Below, one piece after another: positions 9,718-20,300 of a stretch of 64,000 nucleotides of DNA. The notes below the pieces were generated by a model, which saw only the letters and a list, made by a program, of their open reading frames with translations, was not told the DNA's origin and did no database searches. Position 1 is the stretch's first letter. Each line of letters starts with the position of its first letter. Source of the stretch: Chloroflexi bacterium AL-N1 (lineage in GTDB: Bacteria; Chloroflexota; Chloroflexia; Chloroflexales; Roseiflexaceae); the NCBI GenBank assembly GCA_013122435.1, contig WYDT01000005.1, positions 62,001 through 126,000 of the forward strand, written 5' to 3'. The position numbers were made by a program, and so were the translations under genes.

Positions 9718-10767
9718 TTATGCTGTTACTTCACGCACCTTCGGTGCTTGATTAATTTCTTCTCGGACTGCATAAATTGGTTGTGAGCGCGACTCATAGT
9801 AGACACGCACGACCAACTCACCGATCAGACCAAGCGAAATAAATTGTACACCAATTACAATGAGTAAAACCGCTAGCAATAGTAACGGTCGATCACCAAT
9901 TGAAACACTATAATCGATCAGTTTGATAGCTGTAAGATAGATTGCTGGTATCAGACCTCCCAGCATTGATAACAATCCCAGCAAGCCAAAAATCTGCATA
10001 GGGCGGGTACTATAACTCAGGAGAAATCTTACAGTGATCAGATCGAGCAGTACACGCACGATGCGGCCCATACCATATTTGGACTGACCAAACTTCCGTG
10101 CTTCATGATGCACTGGTATCTCTGCCACCTCTACGCCCTGCCAACTTGCAACGGCAGGGATAAAGCGATGTAGTTCGCCATAGAGCCGAATTTCTTGGAC
10201 GACCTCAGCACGATAGGCTTTTAAGGAACATCCATAGTCGTGAAGTGCCACCCCTGTGATACGCGAGATAAGGCCATTGGCAATGATTGAGGGTAAGCGT
10301 CGGCTGAAGAAGGGGTCCTGACGACGTGCGCGCCATCCACTGACCACATCATAGCCCTCATCCATCTTTGCAAGTAATCGACCAATATCGGCAGGATCGT
10401 TTTGTAAATCAGCATCAATCGTGATGATGACTTCACCACGCGCGCGATCAAACCCGGCGGAAAAGGCTGCTGTTTGGCCAAAGTTGCGGCGGAAACGTAC
10501 TACGCGCAGGCGTGGGTCCTGTTGTGCTTGCTCACGGAGAATGGCAAAACTACGATCACGACTACCATCATCGACTGCAATAATTTCGTAGCTGCACCCT
10601 AGCTCTTCTAGCGCAGTTGTCAGACGTGTGTAGAGGGTCGAGATACTCTCTTCTTCGTTATAGATCGGAATAACGACGGAGAGATATGGCGTAGAGATGA
10701 CATCGGGCGAAAGATGCAGCGAACTCGCAGTTCTTGGGACCGATTCACGAGTCGCAGTGATACTCAT
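9718..10767 (-). CDS. Family 2 glycosyltransferase, ArnC/DPM-like
   Basis: The 349-residue protein has a GT2 catalytic domain: VVIPIYNEEE at 31-40, nucleotide-binding DDGS at 66-69 and metal-binding DADLQ at 118-122. Two C-terminal transmembrane helices follow (about 240-262 and 277-300). Enzymes of this layout move a sugar from a nucleotide donor to polyprenyl phosphate on the cytoplasmic face, making the lipid-linked donors that GT-C enzymes use. That fits its position inside a run of GT-C-like membrane proteins. A TATATTACC stretch separates it from the upstream DUF2029 gene by about 85 bases. Confidence 0.92.
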   Translation of the reverse strand: MSITATRESVPRTASSLHLSPDVISTPYLSVVIPIYNEEESISTLYTRLTTALEELGCSYEIIAVDDGSRDRSFAILREQAQQDPRLRVVRFRRNFGQTAAFSAGFDRARGEVIITIDADLQNDPADIGRLLAKMDEGYDVVSGWRARRQDPFFSRRLPSIIANGLISRITGVALHDYGCSLKAYRAEVVQEIRLYGELHRFIPAVASWQGVEVAEIPVHHEARKFGQSKYGMGRIVRVLLDLITVRFLLSYSTRPMQIFGLLGLLSMLGGLIPAIYLTAIKLIDYSVSIGDRPLLLLAVLLIVIGVQFISLGLIGELVVRVYYESRSQPIYAVREEINQAPKVREVTA

Positions 10768-10852
10768 ATATTACCTTCCAAAAGTTTTTCTTTCACATCA
10801 TGTTCCATTTAAGTTATTCTAACCGATTTTGGGAATGAGGAAAACAGGTATC

Positions 10853-11863
10853 TCAAAGGTGGCTGCTATTTTGAGTTTGCCGAACCGACCATACGGCACT
10901 AAGCAGCAGTGGGGTGAAATAGAAGATACTGGTAAGTAGCCATAGCGGTTCTCGGTCTGCCAGGACAACCATCATCCATGAGCACGCAACAGCAAGCCAG
11001 GCAAAGCGATGTGTACGCTGATCGACATAGCCGAGCAACACCGGCAGAAGCATGTATCCAAAAATGGTTGGAAATAACCCAACCTGAAAAAGGGCAAGTG
11101 CACCCCAAAACTGGCGCAATACCACCATAACTAGTGCGATAGCAAGCCACCACGGCATCCAGTTTGGTGAAATATACAAACGGAAGCGTTCGACTGCGGC
11201 CAGCCACTCGAAGATCCACATTGGTTCAAAGAGTAGGGTTAATCCCTGAACGACGACATTGCAAATAATCACTGGTCGCCAACCTCCATCACGGAATGAG
11301 AGTATTGCTAACGCTGACGCCGTAAGCAAGGTGACCTGTGGTTTTGCACCGATGGTAAGCGCGATAAGTATTCCGAGCAACCACCAACGACGCTCACGCT
11401 GGGCCCATATAGCAATGAGGAGTAGGCCAATCAGTAAAGCAGTGCTTTGTTGAATATAGGTAGCTAAGAGTATTGGGGCAAAGAAGATGAGTTGGAGGGG
11501 CATACGTAATAATTTGATACCTACAAGAATTAATCCGATATTGAGAATGCTCCACACAGCTTGTTCTAATACGTCAGGTAGCAATAATGCTGGTATAGCA
11601 AGCCACATTGATGGAAGCGGATAGGCAAACCCAGCATTTGAGAGTGGTGGGGGGAACGTTTGATTAAAGCGTTCCTGCATTTCTGGACCATATGCTGAAC
11701 CACCAGATAGCTCAATTTGTAAAGCCCATTTGAGTAAGCCACATTCATATCCAGGGGTCGCAATTCCTATTACTCCAAGTACACAGATGGTCATAAAAAC
11801 GATCAGAATACGATCACGATGATGAACAAACAATTGGGTTTGAGACTGTACGAAGTGTTGCAT
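10853..11863 (-). CDS. DUF2029 (GT87-like) membrane protein
   Basis: The 336-residue protein has roughly nine transmembrane helices. Its first long extracytoplasmic loop holds the NAGFAYPLPSMW motif near residue 75. Similar loops occur in DUF2029/GT87 mannosyltransferase-like proteins that use polyprenyl-phosphate sugars. It is clearly a paralogue of the gene at 16248-17276, which has DAGIAYPLPAVV at the equivalent place. It starts 3 bases after the stop of the preceding gene, so the two are translationally close. The precise sugar is unknown. Confidence 0.8.
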   Translation of the reverse strand: MQHFVQSQTQLFVHHRDRILIVFMTICVLGVIGIATPGYECGLLKWALQIELSGGSAYGPEMQERFNQTFPPPLSNAGFAYPLPSMWLAIPALLLPDVLEQAVWSILNIGLILVGIKLLRMPLQLIFFAPILLATYIQQSTALLIGLLLIAIWAQRERRWWLLGILIALTIGAKPQVTLLTASALAILSFRDGGWRPVIICNVVVQGLTLLFEPMWIFEWLAAVERFRLYISPNWMPWWLAIALVMVVLRQFWGALALFQVGLFPTIFGYMLLPVLLGYVDQRTHRFAWLAVACSWMMVVLADREPLWLLTSIFYFTPLLLSAVWSVRQTQNSSHL

Positions 11864-11866
11864 TGT

Positions 11867-13369
11867 TCATTCCTGAATAGGTGTTGGTCCCGATGCTTGC
11901 AAGGGTTGTTTTATAAGCGGCTTGGTACGGTATACTGCAATGAGTATGAGCGGTATGATGGCCAGAATGAGCACGCGAAACCAGGCCGGTAATGCTATCA
12001 CATTAATGAGGTAGTAGGCAGGCAAAATCAGTGTGACACTCAGCACAGCATGGTGCAACCAGGATTGTACGACCACAGCGAGGACTATCAACCATACTCC
12101 ATACCAGGGCATGAGCCAGCTACTAATGACGAAAACATAACCAAGGAGTACGATTAACATTGCCTCGGGGAGGGCTGCACCATGCCACACGCGCCACGTT
12201 TGCCATAATACCAGGACTATCAACAACATGGGCATAATAAGCTGTGCAATGGTGTGGCCAACGAATGCTGGTCCATATTCTTGCACCAGTGCTCCAATCG
12301 ATGGATTGATTTTTGTGGCATGGCCTATCAGTCCAGCAAAGATAGTCGTACCATTCCCCCACATGATAGGCAAAAAAGCGATGGCCATGACCAGGATACT
12401 GCCACAAATGCTTTTTATAACAGTCCACCATATGTCTTGAGATGACAATCTTTGTTGGCGCACAATCGCAGCGCATACTAAGGATACGATAATCAAGGGG
12501 ACATATTTCGTTGCAACAGCAGCCATTAACAGACAAACTGCAAATACATAACGGTTACGTTGAAATGCTAATAACGCGAGAAGTATCCATACCAACATCG
12601 CAATGTCATTGTGTCCGGTCCAAATCACCTCTAACCAGACCAATGGATTCCAGAATAAAGCCAGCACCGCTCCACGTCGTTGTGGGATCGATCGCTCACT
12701 TAACAAGTGATAGATAATGACGCCACATGTTATCAATAGGAGCAGATTGACACCTTTTAGTACTATCAGCGCAATGGGTAGTGATGACCCAGCCATGGTG
12801 ACAGGTGGGATGCTCAGGTAGAACCAAAGTGGACCGTAAGCCGAGGAAAGTGATTGTAATGGGCCAAGAAGTATGTGCCACGAGTCGTTGGTGAGTAGCT
12901 CACGTGACTCTGATAAATATGGATTTACCTGATATATCCAGGCTAACCGTCCGTGAACGAGGTATGCAATAGCATCATCACTCAGCAAAGGATATGCAAA
13001 GAGCAGCCCAAACCATACACATAGAAGCAAACCCCAATGAATACGGCTATGCCATAGGGCTTCTGTGAGTGCTCCTGTCTGATTGATAGAGTGCAGAAAA
13101 TGCCAGTAGAAGAGCGCCAACAATAGATACACGAAACTGGCAATTACCATATAGGTCAGTCCCTGTGTGCCTTGTGTTGAAAGAAGGGCATATAACGGTG
13201 CAAACCCACTTGCATGTTCGACAAGCAGTTGTCCTTGTGGAGCGGAACTATCAGCGTATTGCGTAGTGGGGATGAGCAGGCTCAGTAGCACAGCACATGC
13301 AGCAGCTAAGATGAGAAATTGGAAATGAGAAGCAGCAAAATAAGGGATAAGGTTGTTATTTTTTTGCAT
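11867..13369 (-). CDS. MptA/B-like polytopic mannosyltransferase
   Basis: The 500-residue protein has about twelve transmembrane helices. The first large loop reads YPLLSDDAIAYLVHGRLAW with the acidic pair expected in GT-C enzymes, followed by NPYLSESRELL and SAYGPLWF. A later loop has WNPLVWLEVIWTGHND. These match polyprenol-phosphate-mannose-dependent alpha-1,6-mannosyltransferase-like proteins, and the gene at 48257-49849 has the same motifs. The start overlaps the previous gene by 14 bases, indicating an operon. I am sure of the family type and unsure of the sugar. Confidence 0.8.
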   Translation of the reverse strand: MQKNNNLIPYFAASHFQFLILAAACAVLLSLLIPTTQYADSSAPQGQLLVEHASGFAPLYALLSTQGTQGLTYMVIASFVYLLLALFYWHFLHSINQTGALTEALWHSRIHWGLLLCVWFGLLFAYPLLSDDAIAYLVHGRLAWIYQVNPYLSESRELLTNDSWHILLGPLQSLSSAYGPLWFYLSIPPVTMAGSSLPIALIVLKGVNLLLLITCGVIIYHLLSERSIPQRRGAVLALFWNPLVWLEVIWTGHNDIAMLVWILLALLAFQRNRYVFAVCLLMAAVATKYVPLIIVSLVCAAIVRQQRLSSQDIWWTVIKSICGSILVMAIAFLPIMWGNGTTIFAGLIGHATKINPSIGALVQEYGPAFVGHTIAQLIMPMLLIVLVLWQTWRVWHGAALPEAMLIVLLGYVFVISSWLMPWYGVWLIVLAVVVQSWLHHAVLSVTLILPAYYLINVIALPAWFRVLILAIIPLILIAVYRTKPLIKQPLQASGPTPIQE

Positions 13370-14930
13370 GGTTTTCTACATGGTGTGAACAGCGGGCCAT
13401 AATGACGGCATCACGGTCACGATACTGTTCACACCATTCTGCTGACTGCTCCAACGTATTCCATAACGCATTCTGGTTTTTTTGCCGCAATAACAGATGA
13501 CTAATCTCCCAGGTGTCCAGAATTGCCAAACTTTGTTGATTGCCTCTGGCAATGTCAAAGTAATCATCCCAGATGGCTTCAGGGAATAGCTCTACACGCA
13601 GATCTGCAAATACCTGCTTTTCAGACAATTCCCAAATGGTATAACTGCTATAACTGAGATCGGTCCAGAAACGACCTTCAATGGGGTTGTCTTTCAACCA
13701 ATCAGCGGCGGCAACCGGTGTTGTGCTGCTAAGTAACCAGCGATGTGGGCCCGTGGTAGTGAAAAGTCGGTCGGATTGAAAGTAATAGCCCGGTGAGAAC
13801 CAGGGTAATACCGCCACTGCGGTGATACCAAACAGGGCGAAAACACTCCATGTGAATATCGGGGAACACTTGATAACTTTGCGTTTGGTGAATATTACAG
13901 CAAGTTGTTCCGCCACAAGTGGCATGAGTAATAATCCAAACCATACTGCATACCGTTTACCACCAATGCCAAGCCAGGCCAGACCCATATACCAGAGCAC
14001 ATCACTATCAGCAGGTCGCTTACCAGTAATCGCCATCAGGACAGCTAGCAGAAGCAACACAACGAAGAACCAGAAACCTGTACTCAGGATATCAACATCA
14101 TTTTGTGGTGGTTGCCACTCAACAAATCGAGTTTGGAGTGAGGTATTGGTCAACATGTCTTGAACATAGCTAAAGATGCCAACTCCTAGCGGATGTAGCG
14201 TAGCTGCCATAATTATCCCAATCAGGGCATAGGTTAACTTCACAAAGCGTTGACGTGCTGTCTCATCAGAGATTTGATCTGTGCGTAGCAGTGTGATAGC
14301 CATACCAAGCCAGGCGAGGCCCAGAAGTGCAATGCCAAGTACAAAGGAACCATGAAGATTAACCCAGAGCACCATCACTATTGGCAGCGCAATAAGCCAT
14401 CGTGATGAGACACGGTTCAGGACATATTCGCTAAGAATGACGGCAAAAATGCTGCCAGGAAGCAATGCAAGTGTTTGTGGACGGAGAGTCCAGTTATTCC
14501 ATCCCATCAATACGGCTAGCAAGACTGCCAGCGCAATAGCTTTGCTAGGGCCTACGCGTCTCCAGGTGTGCCACGCCACGAGTGCATAGCTGGCTGTTAT
14601 GACAAAAGTCCGTAGAAACATCAGAAGCGGTACATCACCAATGCGCCATGTCAGGTATAAAATAATCTCACTCAACCAACTCTGGTAAATGTACGGTGTT
14701 TCATAGGGAATTGTGTATGCCCAGCGATTGGTGGTGAGCAACTGGCCTTCCTCGATCATCATGCGACCGGCTTCCATGTGCCACCATAGGTCATTGGGTG
14801 GTAGGGGCAATATGCTGATGAAGATCCAGATTGCCGCAATCATACCGATGATCCAGAGGTGGTCGAATGTGATTGATGGTGTCACAAGTGACATAGTGAC
14901 TGTGCGGGTTTGTGGTTGAGATGATTCCAT
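13356..14930 (-). CDS. GT-C-like membrane protein
   Basis: The 524-residue protein has about ten to twelve transmembrane helices. The first extracytoplasmic loop reads PPNDLWWHMEAGRMMI, and the next has YIYQSWLSEIILYL. A soluble C-terminal part (from about 400) carries AADWLKDNPIEGRFW, seen in membrane glycosyltransferase-like proteins. The DLWWH acidic/His motif resembles the catalytic loop of GT-C enzymes. It is the third gene of the minus-strand glycosyltransferase cluster and overlaps the next gene by 14 bases. I do not recognise a characterised homologue. Confidence 0.75.
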   Translation of the reverse strand: MESSQPQTRTVTMSLVTPSITFDHLWIIGMIAAIWIFISILPLPPNDLWWHMEAGRMMIEEGQLLTTNRWAYTIPYETPYIYQSWLSEIILYLTWRIGDVPLLMFLRTFVITASYALVAWHTWRRVGPSKAIALAVLLAVLMGWNNWTLRPQTLALLPGSIFAVILSEYVLNRVSSRWLIALPIVMVLWVNLHGSFVLGIALLGLAWLGMAITLLRTDQISDETARQRFVKLTYALIGIIMAATLHPLGVGIFSYVQDMLTNTSLQTRFVEWQPPQNDVDILSTGFWFFVVLLLLAVLMAITGKRPADSDVLWYMGLAWLGIGGKRYAVWFGLLLMPLVAEQLAVIFTKRKVIKCSPIFTWSVFALFGITAVAVLPWFSPGYYFQSDRLFTTTGPHRWLLSSTTPVAAADWLKDNPIEGRFWTDLSYSSYTIWELSEKQVFADLRVELFPEAIWDDYFDIARGNQQSLAILDTWEISHLLLRQKNQNALWNTLEQSAEWCEQYRDRDAVIMARCSHHVENHAKK

Positions 14931-15075
14931 ATAATTACGGGGAATAATAAAGCTTGTAGGTATATATCGCCCGATTATATGAGCATTATCTGCAATACAG
15001 CTATAGCTCCATTGTCCTTATGTCCATAGACATATGAACCATGATGGTTTTGGCTCAAAGAAGCACATGACGTCA

Positions 15076-16251
15076 TTAGTGTTTGGTATATAGCACGTTG
15101 TCGTAGAGTTGTGCTATGTCGTGTGCTAACATGTCCCAATGAAAATGCAGGACACGTTTATGCGCACCAGTGCCTAATTGTGTACGTAAAGAGGGATCAT
15201 CAAGCAATTGCAATATGGCATAGGCCATGTGTGCAGGATCGTCTGGTTCAACGAGTAGCCCACTCACATTGTGCTCAATATACTCTGCGGCTTGACCAAC
15301 ACGCCCTGCAATGACAGGCAGACCTGCGGCCATGAGTTCGAGTAATTTTGCTGAACACTTCGCACGCGTGATAAGTTGATCCTTAAGGGGGAAAAGGGCT
15401 ATATCAGCCATAGCAAAATGATCAGGAATATGTTCAGGTTCTACCCAACCAAAGTAATGCACTATGTATGACAGTCCAGCGCGATCAATGAGACGTAATA
15501 GTTCTTGTTCCTCACCACGTTCTCCTTTTCCAACAATATGTAATTTTATGTCAGAACGATGAGTGGAAAGTGCAATCAGTACTAGCACAATATAGCGTAC
15601 ATCGAACTCCCAGAAGCGTGTGTACAGTAACAAGGTATGGTGTGGTTGTCCTGTTGATCGTGGCTCTAAGATACGGTCTGCAATGATACCATTTGGGACA
15701 TATAGCACACGGTCTGATTGAACCCCAAATCCCCACACTTGTGTTTGCAGTGTACGACTGGCAACGGTCACAGCAGCAGCACGTCGGGGAAGATCATACT
15801 CTTGCCATGCGAATAACCACTTTGCCGCAACAGGGTAGGGTAATAAATCGTTCCAACCGCCCCTCCCCTCCCAGTCGTCGGTATCGACTATCAGCGGGAT
15901 ATTTGGATGCCATAAGGATGTGGCCAATGCTGCCAGACCACTATATCCTTTAGGCTTGAAGAGATGGATGATATCGGGTTTTTCTGCCAGTACTGATTGC
16001 ATAAGTAGGCGTATTTGTTGGAAGACACCAGTTGCGCTGGGTAGAGATGGTGAGGATGTATGAAGCACTAGCACTTGATCATACATAACCTGTGTCCCAG
16101 CGTCCTCTGGATTGTGGACTGGTGGTGCGACGATACAGACATGGTGGCCTTGGCGAACAAGTGCCTGTGCCAGAGGAAGCATGCGTAGAGCGAGGGTTGA
16201 CTTGGGTCGAATACCAAAAGGTGCCAACATAACAATCCGTAACGGTCTCAC
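15076..16251 (-). CDS. Family 4 glycosyltransferase
   Basis: The 391-residue retaining GT4 enzyme has a GT-B fold. The N-terminal Rossmann domain starts PLRIVMLAPFGIRPKSTL. The C-terminal domain has LLLYTRFWEFD, IVGKGERGEE and CSAKLLELMAAGLPVIAG, whose ELMAAGLP is the sugar-nucleotide-binding E-x7-E type site. I start it at the GTG at 16251 because that codon overlaps the stop of the preceding gene as GTGA and AAGGA lies just upstream; an ATG 39 bases earlier is possible. It likely adds a sugar on the cytoplasmic side for the same surface polymer as its neighbours. Confidence 0.9.
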   Translation of the reverse strand: MRPLRIVMLAPFGIRPKSTLALRMLPLAQALVRQGHHVCIVAPPVHNPEDAGTQVMYDQVLVLHTSSPSLPSATGVFQQIRLLMQSVLAEKPDIIHLFKPKGYSGLAALATSLWHPNIPLIVDTDDWEGRGGWNDLLPYPVAAKWLFAWQEYDLPRRAAAVTVASRTLQTQVWGFGVQSDRVLYVPNGIIADRILEPRSTGQPHHTLLLYTRFWEFDVRYIVLVLIALSTHRSDIKLHIVGKGERGEEQELLRLIDRAGLSYIVHYFGWVEPEHIPDHFAMADIALFPLKDQLITRAKCSAKLLELMAAGLPVIAGRVGQAAEYIEHNVSGLLVEPDDPAHMAYAILQLLDDPSLRTQLGTGAHKRVLHFHWDMLAHDIAQLYDNVLYTKH

Positions 16252-17276
16252 GATGCTTGTCCTTCTACTGCAATACGGCGCGATCTCCACGAGTCAAATG
16301 AGTAAAATGCTGAACAGATTATCAGTGGTGCGATGACAGAAGCGCCTAAGACTATAATATTATTGGGGAGATTAGCAATAACCCCTAACCATGAGATACT
16401 GCTGCCGATAATAGCCAGTGGACCACCAATAGCAACCCACACTAAGAGAAGGGGTAAGCCGCCATAGACATCTGGCAGCGGAAATAAGACCACCTGTGCA
16501 GCGCCGAGTTGTGCATACCAGGGCAGCCGCCAGGTTGCAGCAAGCAGGATCAGCCCCCAGGGAAGCAGGCTTGCCGTGTAAACAACGTCGTCGTATCTTT
16601 GGAGGCTTATCAGCCATTCTTGAATCCAGTTTGGTTGGAATAAAAAGCTACCTCCCCAGATGAGCGCACCCCATCCACAGATCCATGGAATGGTATTCCG
16701 ATGCTCGCGTATGGCCCAGATACCTCCCGCCAGTGCAAACAAAAGACCGACTTGTGGTTTGGCGGGCAGCAGGACAATGCATAACCCGACTAACCACGCA
16801 CGCTGACCACGCATGGCGAAGAGCAATATAATAACGAGCGCAAACCAGACTAATGTTGCCTGTTTCATCATAATAGCGCGGTGTAGTGGCATAAAACAAA
16901 GTGGCAGAAAGATTAACGTCTGCCAGTCGTCACGTAGCCGAATAGCGGCAAACGAACCAGCCGTACCAAATGCAATCCATAGTATAGCTGCAATAGGCAA
17001 TGGGAGCAGCAAAAGTGGCAATACACCGACCACTGCAGGAAGTGGATAAGCAATACCGGCGTCGGCAAACGCTACATCCCAGTCCCGTATCAATTCTGCC
17101 GTTACCTCTGCTCCATAGGGATTCTCTCCATGGAAGAGTGCTTGTCCACCGCGATAGATAGCATAAAAATCTGCCCATAACCCATCATCAGGTTGTTGTG
17201 TAGAGATAAGTATAATCCAAACACCACAAATTGCTATAAACAGTATTGTGAGACCATATAACTTGAATGATTGCAT
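16248..17276 (-). CDS. DUF2029 (GT87-like) membrane protein
   Basis: The 342-residue protein has about nine transmembrane helices and is a paralogue of the gene at 10853-11863. The loop motif FADAGIAYPLPAVVG near residue 72 follows a GENPYGAEVT segment, and a mid-protein LLPAKPQVGLL stretch is shared with the paralogue (GAKPQVTLL). It is the first gene of the seven-gene cluster and overlaps the next by 4 bases. Only about 30 bases separate its start from the strong hairpin at 17307-17345, so its own promoter cannot lie entirely downstream of that hairpin. Confidence 0.8.
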   Translation of the reverse strand: MQSFKLYGLTILFIAICGVWIILISTQQPDDGLWADFYAIYRGGQALFHGENPYGAEVTAELIRDWDVAFADAGIAYPLPAVVGVLPLLLLPLPIAAILWIAFGTAGSFAAIRLRDDWQTLIFLPLCFMPLHRAIMMKQATLVWFALVIILLFAMRGQRAWLVGLCIVLLPAKPQVGLLFALAGGIWAIREHRNTIPWICGWGALIWGGSFLFQPNWIQEWLISLQRYDDVVYTASLLPWGLILLAATWRLPWYAQLGAAQVVLFPLPDVYGGLPLLLVWVAIGGPLAIIGSSISWLGVIANLPNNIIVLGASVIAPLIICSAFYSFDSWRSRRIAVEGQAS

Positions 17277-17306
17277 GAGTGTTGCTGATCCTTCTAATTA
17301 CTGTGT

Positions 17307-17345
17307 ATACAACCCCCAGCTTCATAACGAAACTGGGGGTTGTAT
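17307..17345 (-). terminator. Perfect 13-base stem after surface-protein gene
   Basis: ATACAACCCCCAG pairs perfectly with CTGGGGGTTGTAT around a 13-base loop. On the minus strand it lies about 45 bases after the stop of the DUF11 gene and about 30 bases before the start of the glycosyltransferase cluster. There is no T-run, so it may be a weak terminator, an attenuator or an mRNA-stabilising hairpin. Confidence 0.6.
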
Positions 17346-17390
17346 AGGGGAGTGGTTATGTGAAAAACAGTGTTTCTGCAGCGTGTCGTA

Positions 17391-20300
17391 TTATCTACGA
17401 ACAATGGGTAAGAAAACTGTTCTCGCTATTATAACCTCAACCGCGGTGTAAGTGGTATTAAAATTCGTTGGGCTAATCATGTTAACCCTGTTGATGTGGC
17501 TACTTCCTATTGACCCATTGACGCGTGTCTTGAACTTGATGTGAACTGACCCGGCAATACCTTCATTGGCTGCTGGAACAGTGACATTCCATCGAAGTGT
17601 ATTCCCATTCTGCTCTGGTGCCGGACCTTCAAGGATCTCAACATATGTGAGACCTGCTGGCATAGGATCTTCGAACGTCGCTGAAATGGGTGCATTGGTT
17701 GGATTTGCCAGTGAGATGAGATAGAACACCTCTTCTCCTGCTCGGACAAACCGCCCACTTACCTCCTTGGCAATTGCTGGTGTGTCTGGGCATACCCGCA
17801 CAATTGGTTCTTCAACGCCTTCTTTACGAGGAATAGCACCATCTGGGCTCGAAGTTTGCACAATTGTATCGAGATCTCCCCATACTTGACCAACTTGAAG
17901 CTCAATCTCAAGGATGACTTGTGTTGCGAAGGCATTACGTGGTTTTTCTGCTATGGTCATGCCACTCCATACAAATTGACGAACTCCATTGCTATCAACG
18001 ATAACGGAAGGAGATGGTGTATCTCCAATTGGTCGTGAAAGGTTAAGCCCAATTGGTGCATTGATTGCGACGCGAGTATTGGTATATGCATTGTCGTCAG
18101 TATTCAAAATGGCAAGACGATAGGTTCGCTTGTCACCAATTGTCGCACACGATGTGTCGTTGATGGTTGGTTCTATGGTAATCAATGGTGCAACTGTGAC
18201 AGACTTACTGCTGTATGTTGTACCATCTTCGCCTGATACACAACCCCCAACACATTTTCCGATATCAGGTACGGTTACGAGGTTGTCATGCTGGCCAACC
18301 ACGTCGCCAGAACGCGCAACATAGCGAACATTCACTCTATTGCTTGCTGCTACTGATGGTACGGTCCATGTGAGTTCAATGCGGCCATCTTCACGTGTAC
18401 GTTGTGTTGGTTCAGTAGCGAAATCACCATCACTCATACTCTCGTATGTGAAACCTTGTGGCAGGATATCGATGACTTTTACATTGCGTGCGTCGTTATC
18501 ATCTTTGTTGTGCAGTTGAATCTCATAGGTCACGCGGGCCCGTAAGCTTACGTCATCACCACCCACGGTATTCTTGCGATATTCCAAGAGACCACATTGG
18601 ACAATGGCACTGACTGGAGGAATAGGGGTGATGATATTTTCATCCGCGTTGTGGAAAAGGCCATCATTCACATAACGTCCACTACAATTATCGGGAACCC
18701 GTGCTACAAATGTTACTTCAATCCTTTGACCGGGATTGACTGTCACCAGATCCCATTTAAGATTATTACGATCTTGTTCTGGTGATAAATCATAACCACT
18801 CTCCGTGCGGACATATGTCAGTTCTCGTGGCAACTCATCGTATAATCCTGCTTGGTAGGGCGTCGGTTCATTGTTGGTTAACGATACCTGGAAGCGCACT
18901 TCTTGTCCTGGATCAGCATTGATCTCTGGCTGACCGTTCACTGTTTTGGTGATGACGATATCAGGGTTGATTTTGACACAGACCCTATCAGGATCGTAAT
19001 TAATTTCCTCTTGTCCAATCGTTGCCTCGACTTCATTACAATACGAGCGATAGTCTTCACCTGAGACTTGCACACGGTACCTGATGGTGACTGTTCTATT
19101 CACGCCAACATCGATGCTATTCCAGACAATCTGCCCACCTTTGCCGTTCGTGAACGTGTTAGGCGGAATAGTAGCACTTCCATTGATATAAGTGAAGTTT
19201 GCCCCTGTTGCATCAGGCAGTGTATCTACAACCTTGACACCATTTGCATCAGCTATACCGTTATTGGTGATGCTGATGCTATATTCAACTTGAGCATCTC
19301 GCTCAACAATATAGTCCCGTCCAAATTGTTCTTCTACATTGGTGGTTTTGCTAACAGTTAAGCGTGGCTCAAGCCTTACCTCGCCCCGTACAGCTTCGAT
19401 ACAGGCAGATGGCACACTTGAGGGTACTACAAGTTGTGCGGTTCCTGTACCTGACTTGCTGTATCCACCACGCACAGTAAGCTTGAACTCTTGTACAGTC
19501 GGGGTGGTATGACTGCCTGCTCCAATGTTAAATGTCCAGGTGATACGACCACCAGGAGTGTTTGGATTGGGAGTTGTTGATGGATTAGGGGAAGGTGCTG
19601 GATTGGATGTATAAAATCCATTTGATTGAATATCGTAATGTAACTGAACTCCACTCAGTGGTTGTGACCAGTAATTTTCAACACTGATCGTTATTTCCGC
19701 TGTATTGCCATAGATGACATTGCGAGGTTCAGCTCGTACAGAGGCTATTTCAAGTGGTGTTGTGACATCGATTCGTTCACCTCGACCAGAAACCTCATAA
19801 CGTTCTGAGCCATTGCGTATAGGGTATTCATTACTTGTAGCACGATATGTCCTATTGTTGAGAACGCCACACTCGTTATCGTTATCAAGTTTTCGGAAGG
19901 TTATACGCACCTCTTGTTGCTGCCCAGGAGCAAGCGACGCAAAAGTCCATTGTAATGCTGGTTGTCCACCTATTGTTTTTACTTGGGGATTATTGGTTCC
20001 ACTCACGAACTCTGCACCCTGCGGAATAAAATCGGTCAACACCACGTTGTTCGCGGTTCTGGCATCGGCGCGAATCTGGCCACCTGCCTGATCTTCTGGG
20101 TCGGTTGCGTTCCCGATGGTGATCTTGAATTCAGCTGTCTCTAAAGGATAAATATTTTGTGAAGGACTCACAACTTCTTTGGTGAGAACCAGCACTGGTC
20201 CGACAATCAATGTATTAGCAGTATCCTCACTGGTAGGTGTACTGGATGAGCCGATAAAGAGTCGCCCTGAACTCGCCGGTCGTTTGGGTTGTTTACCTGT

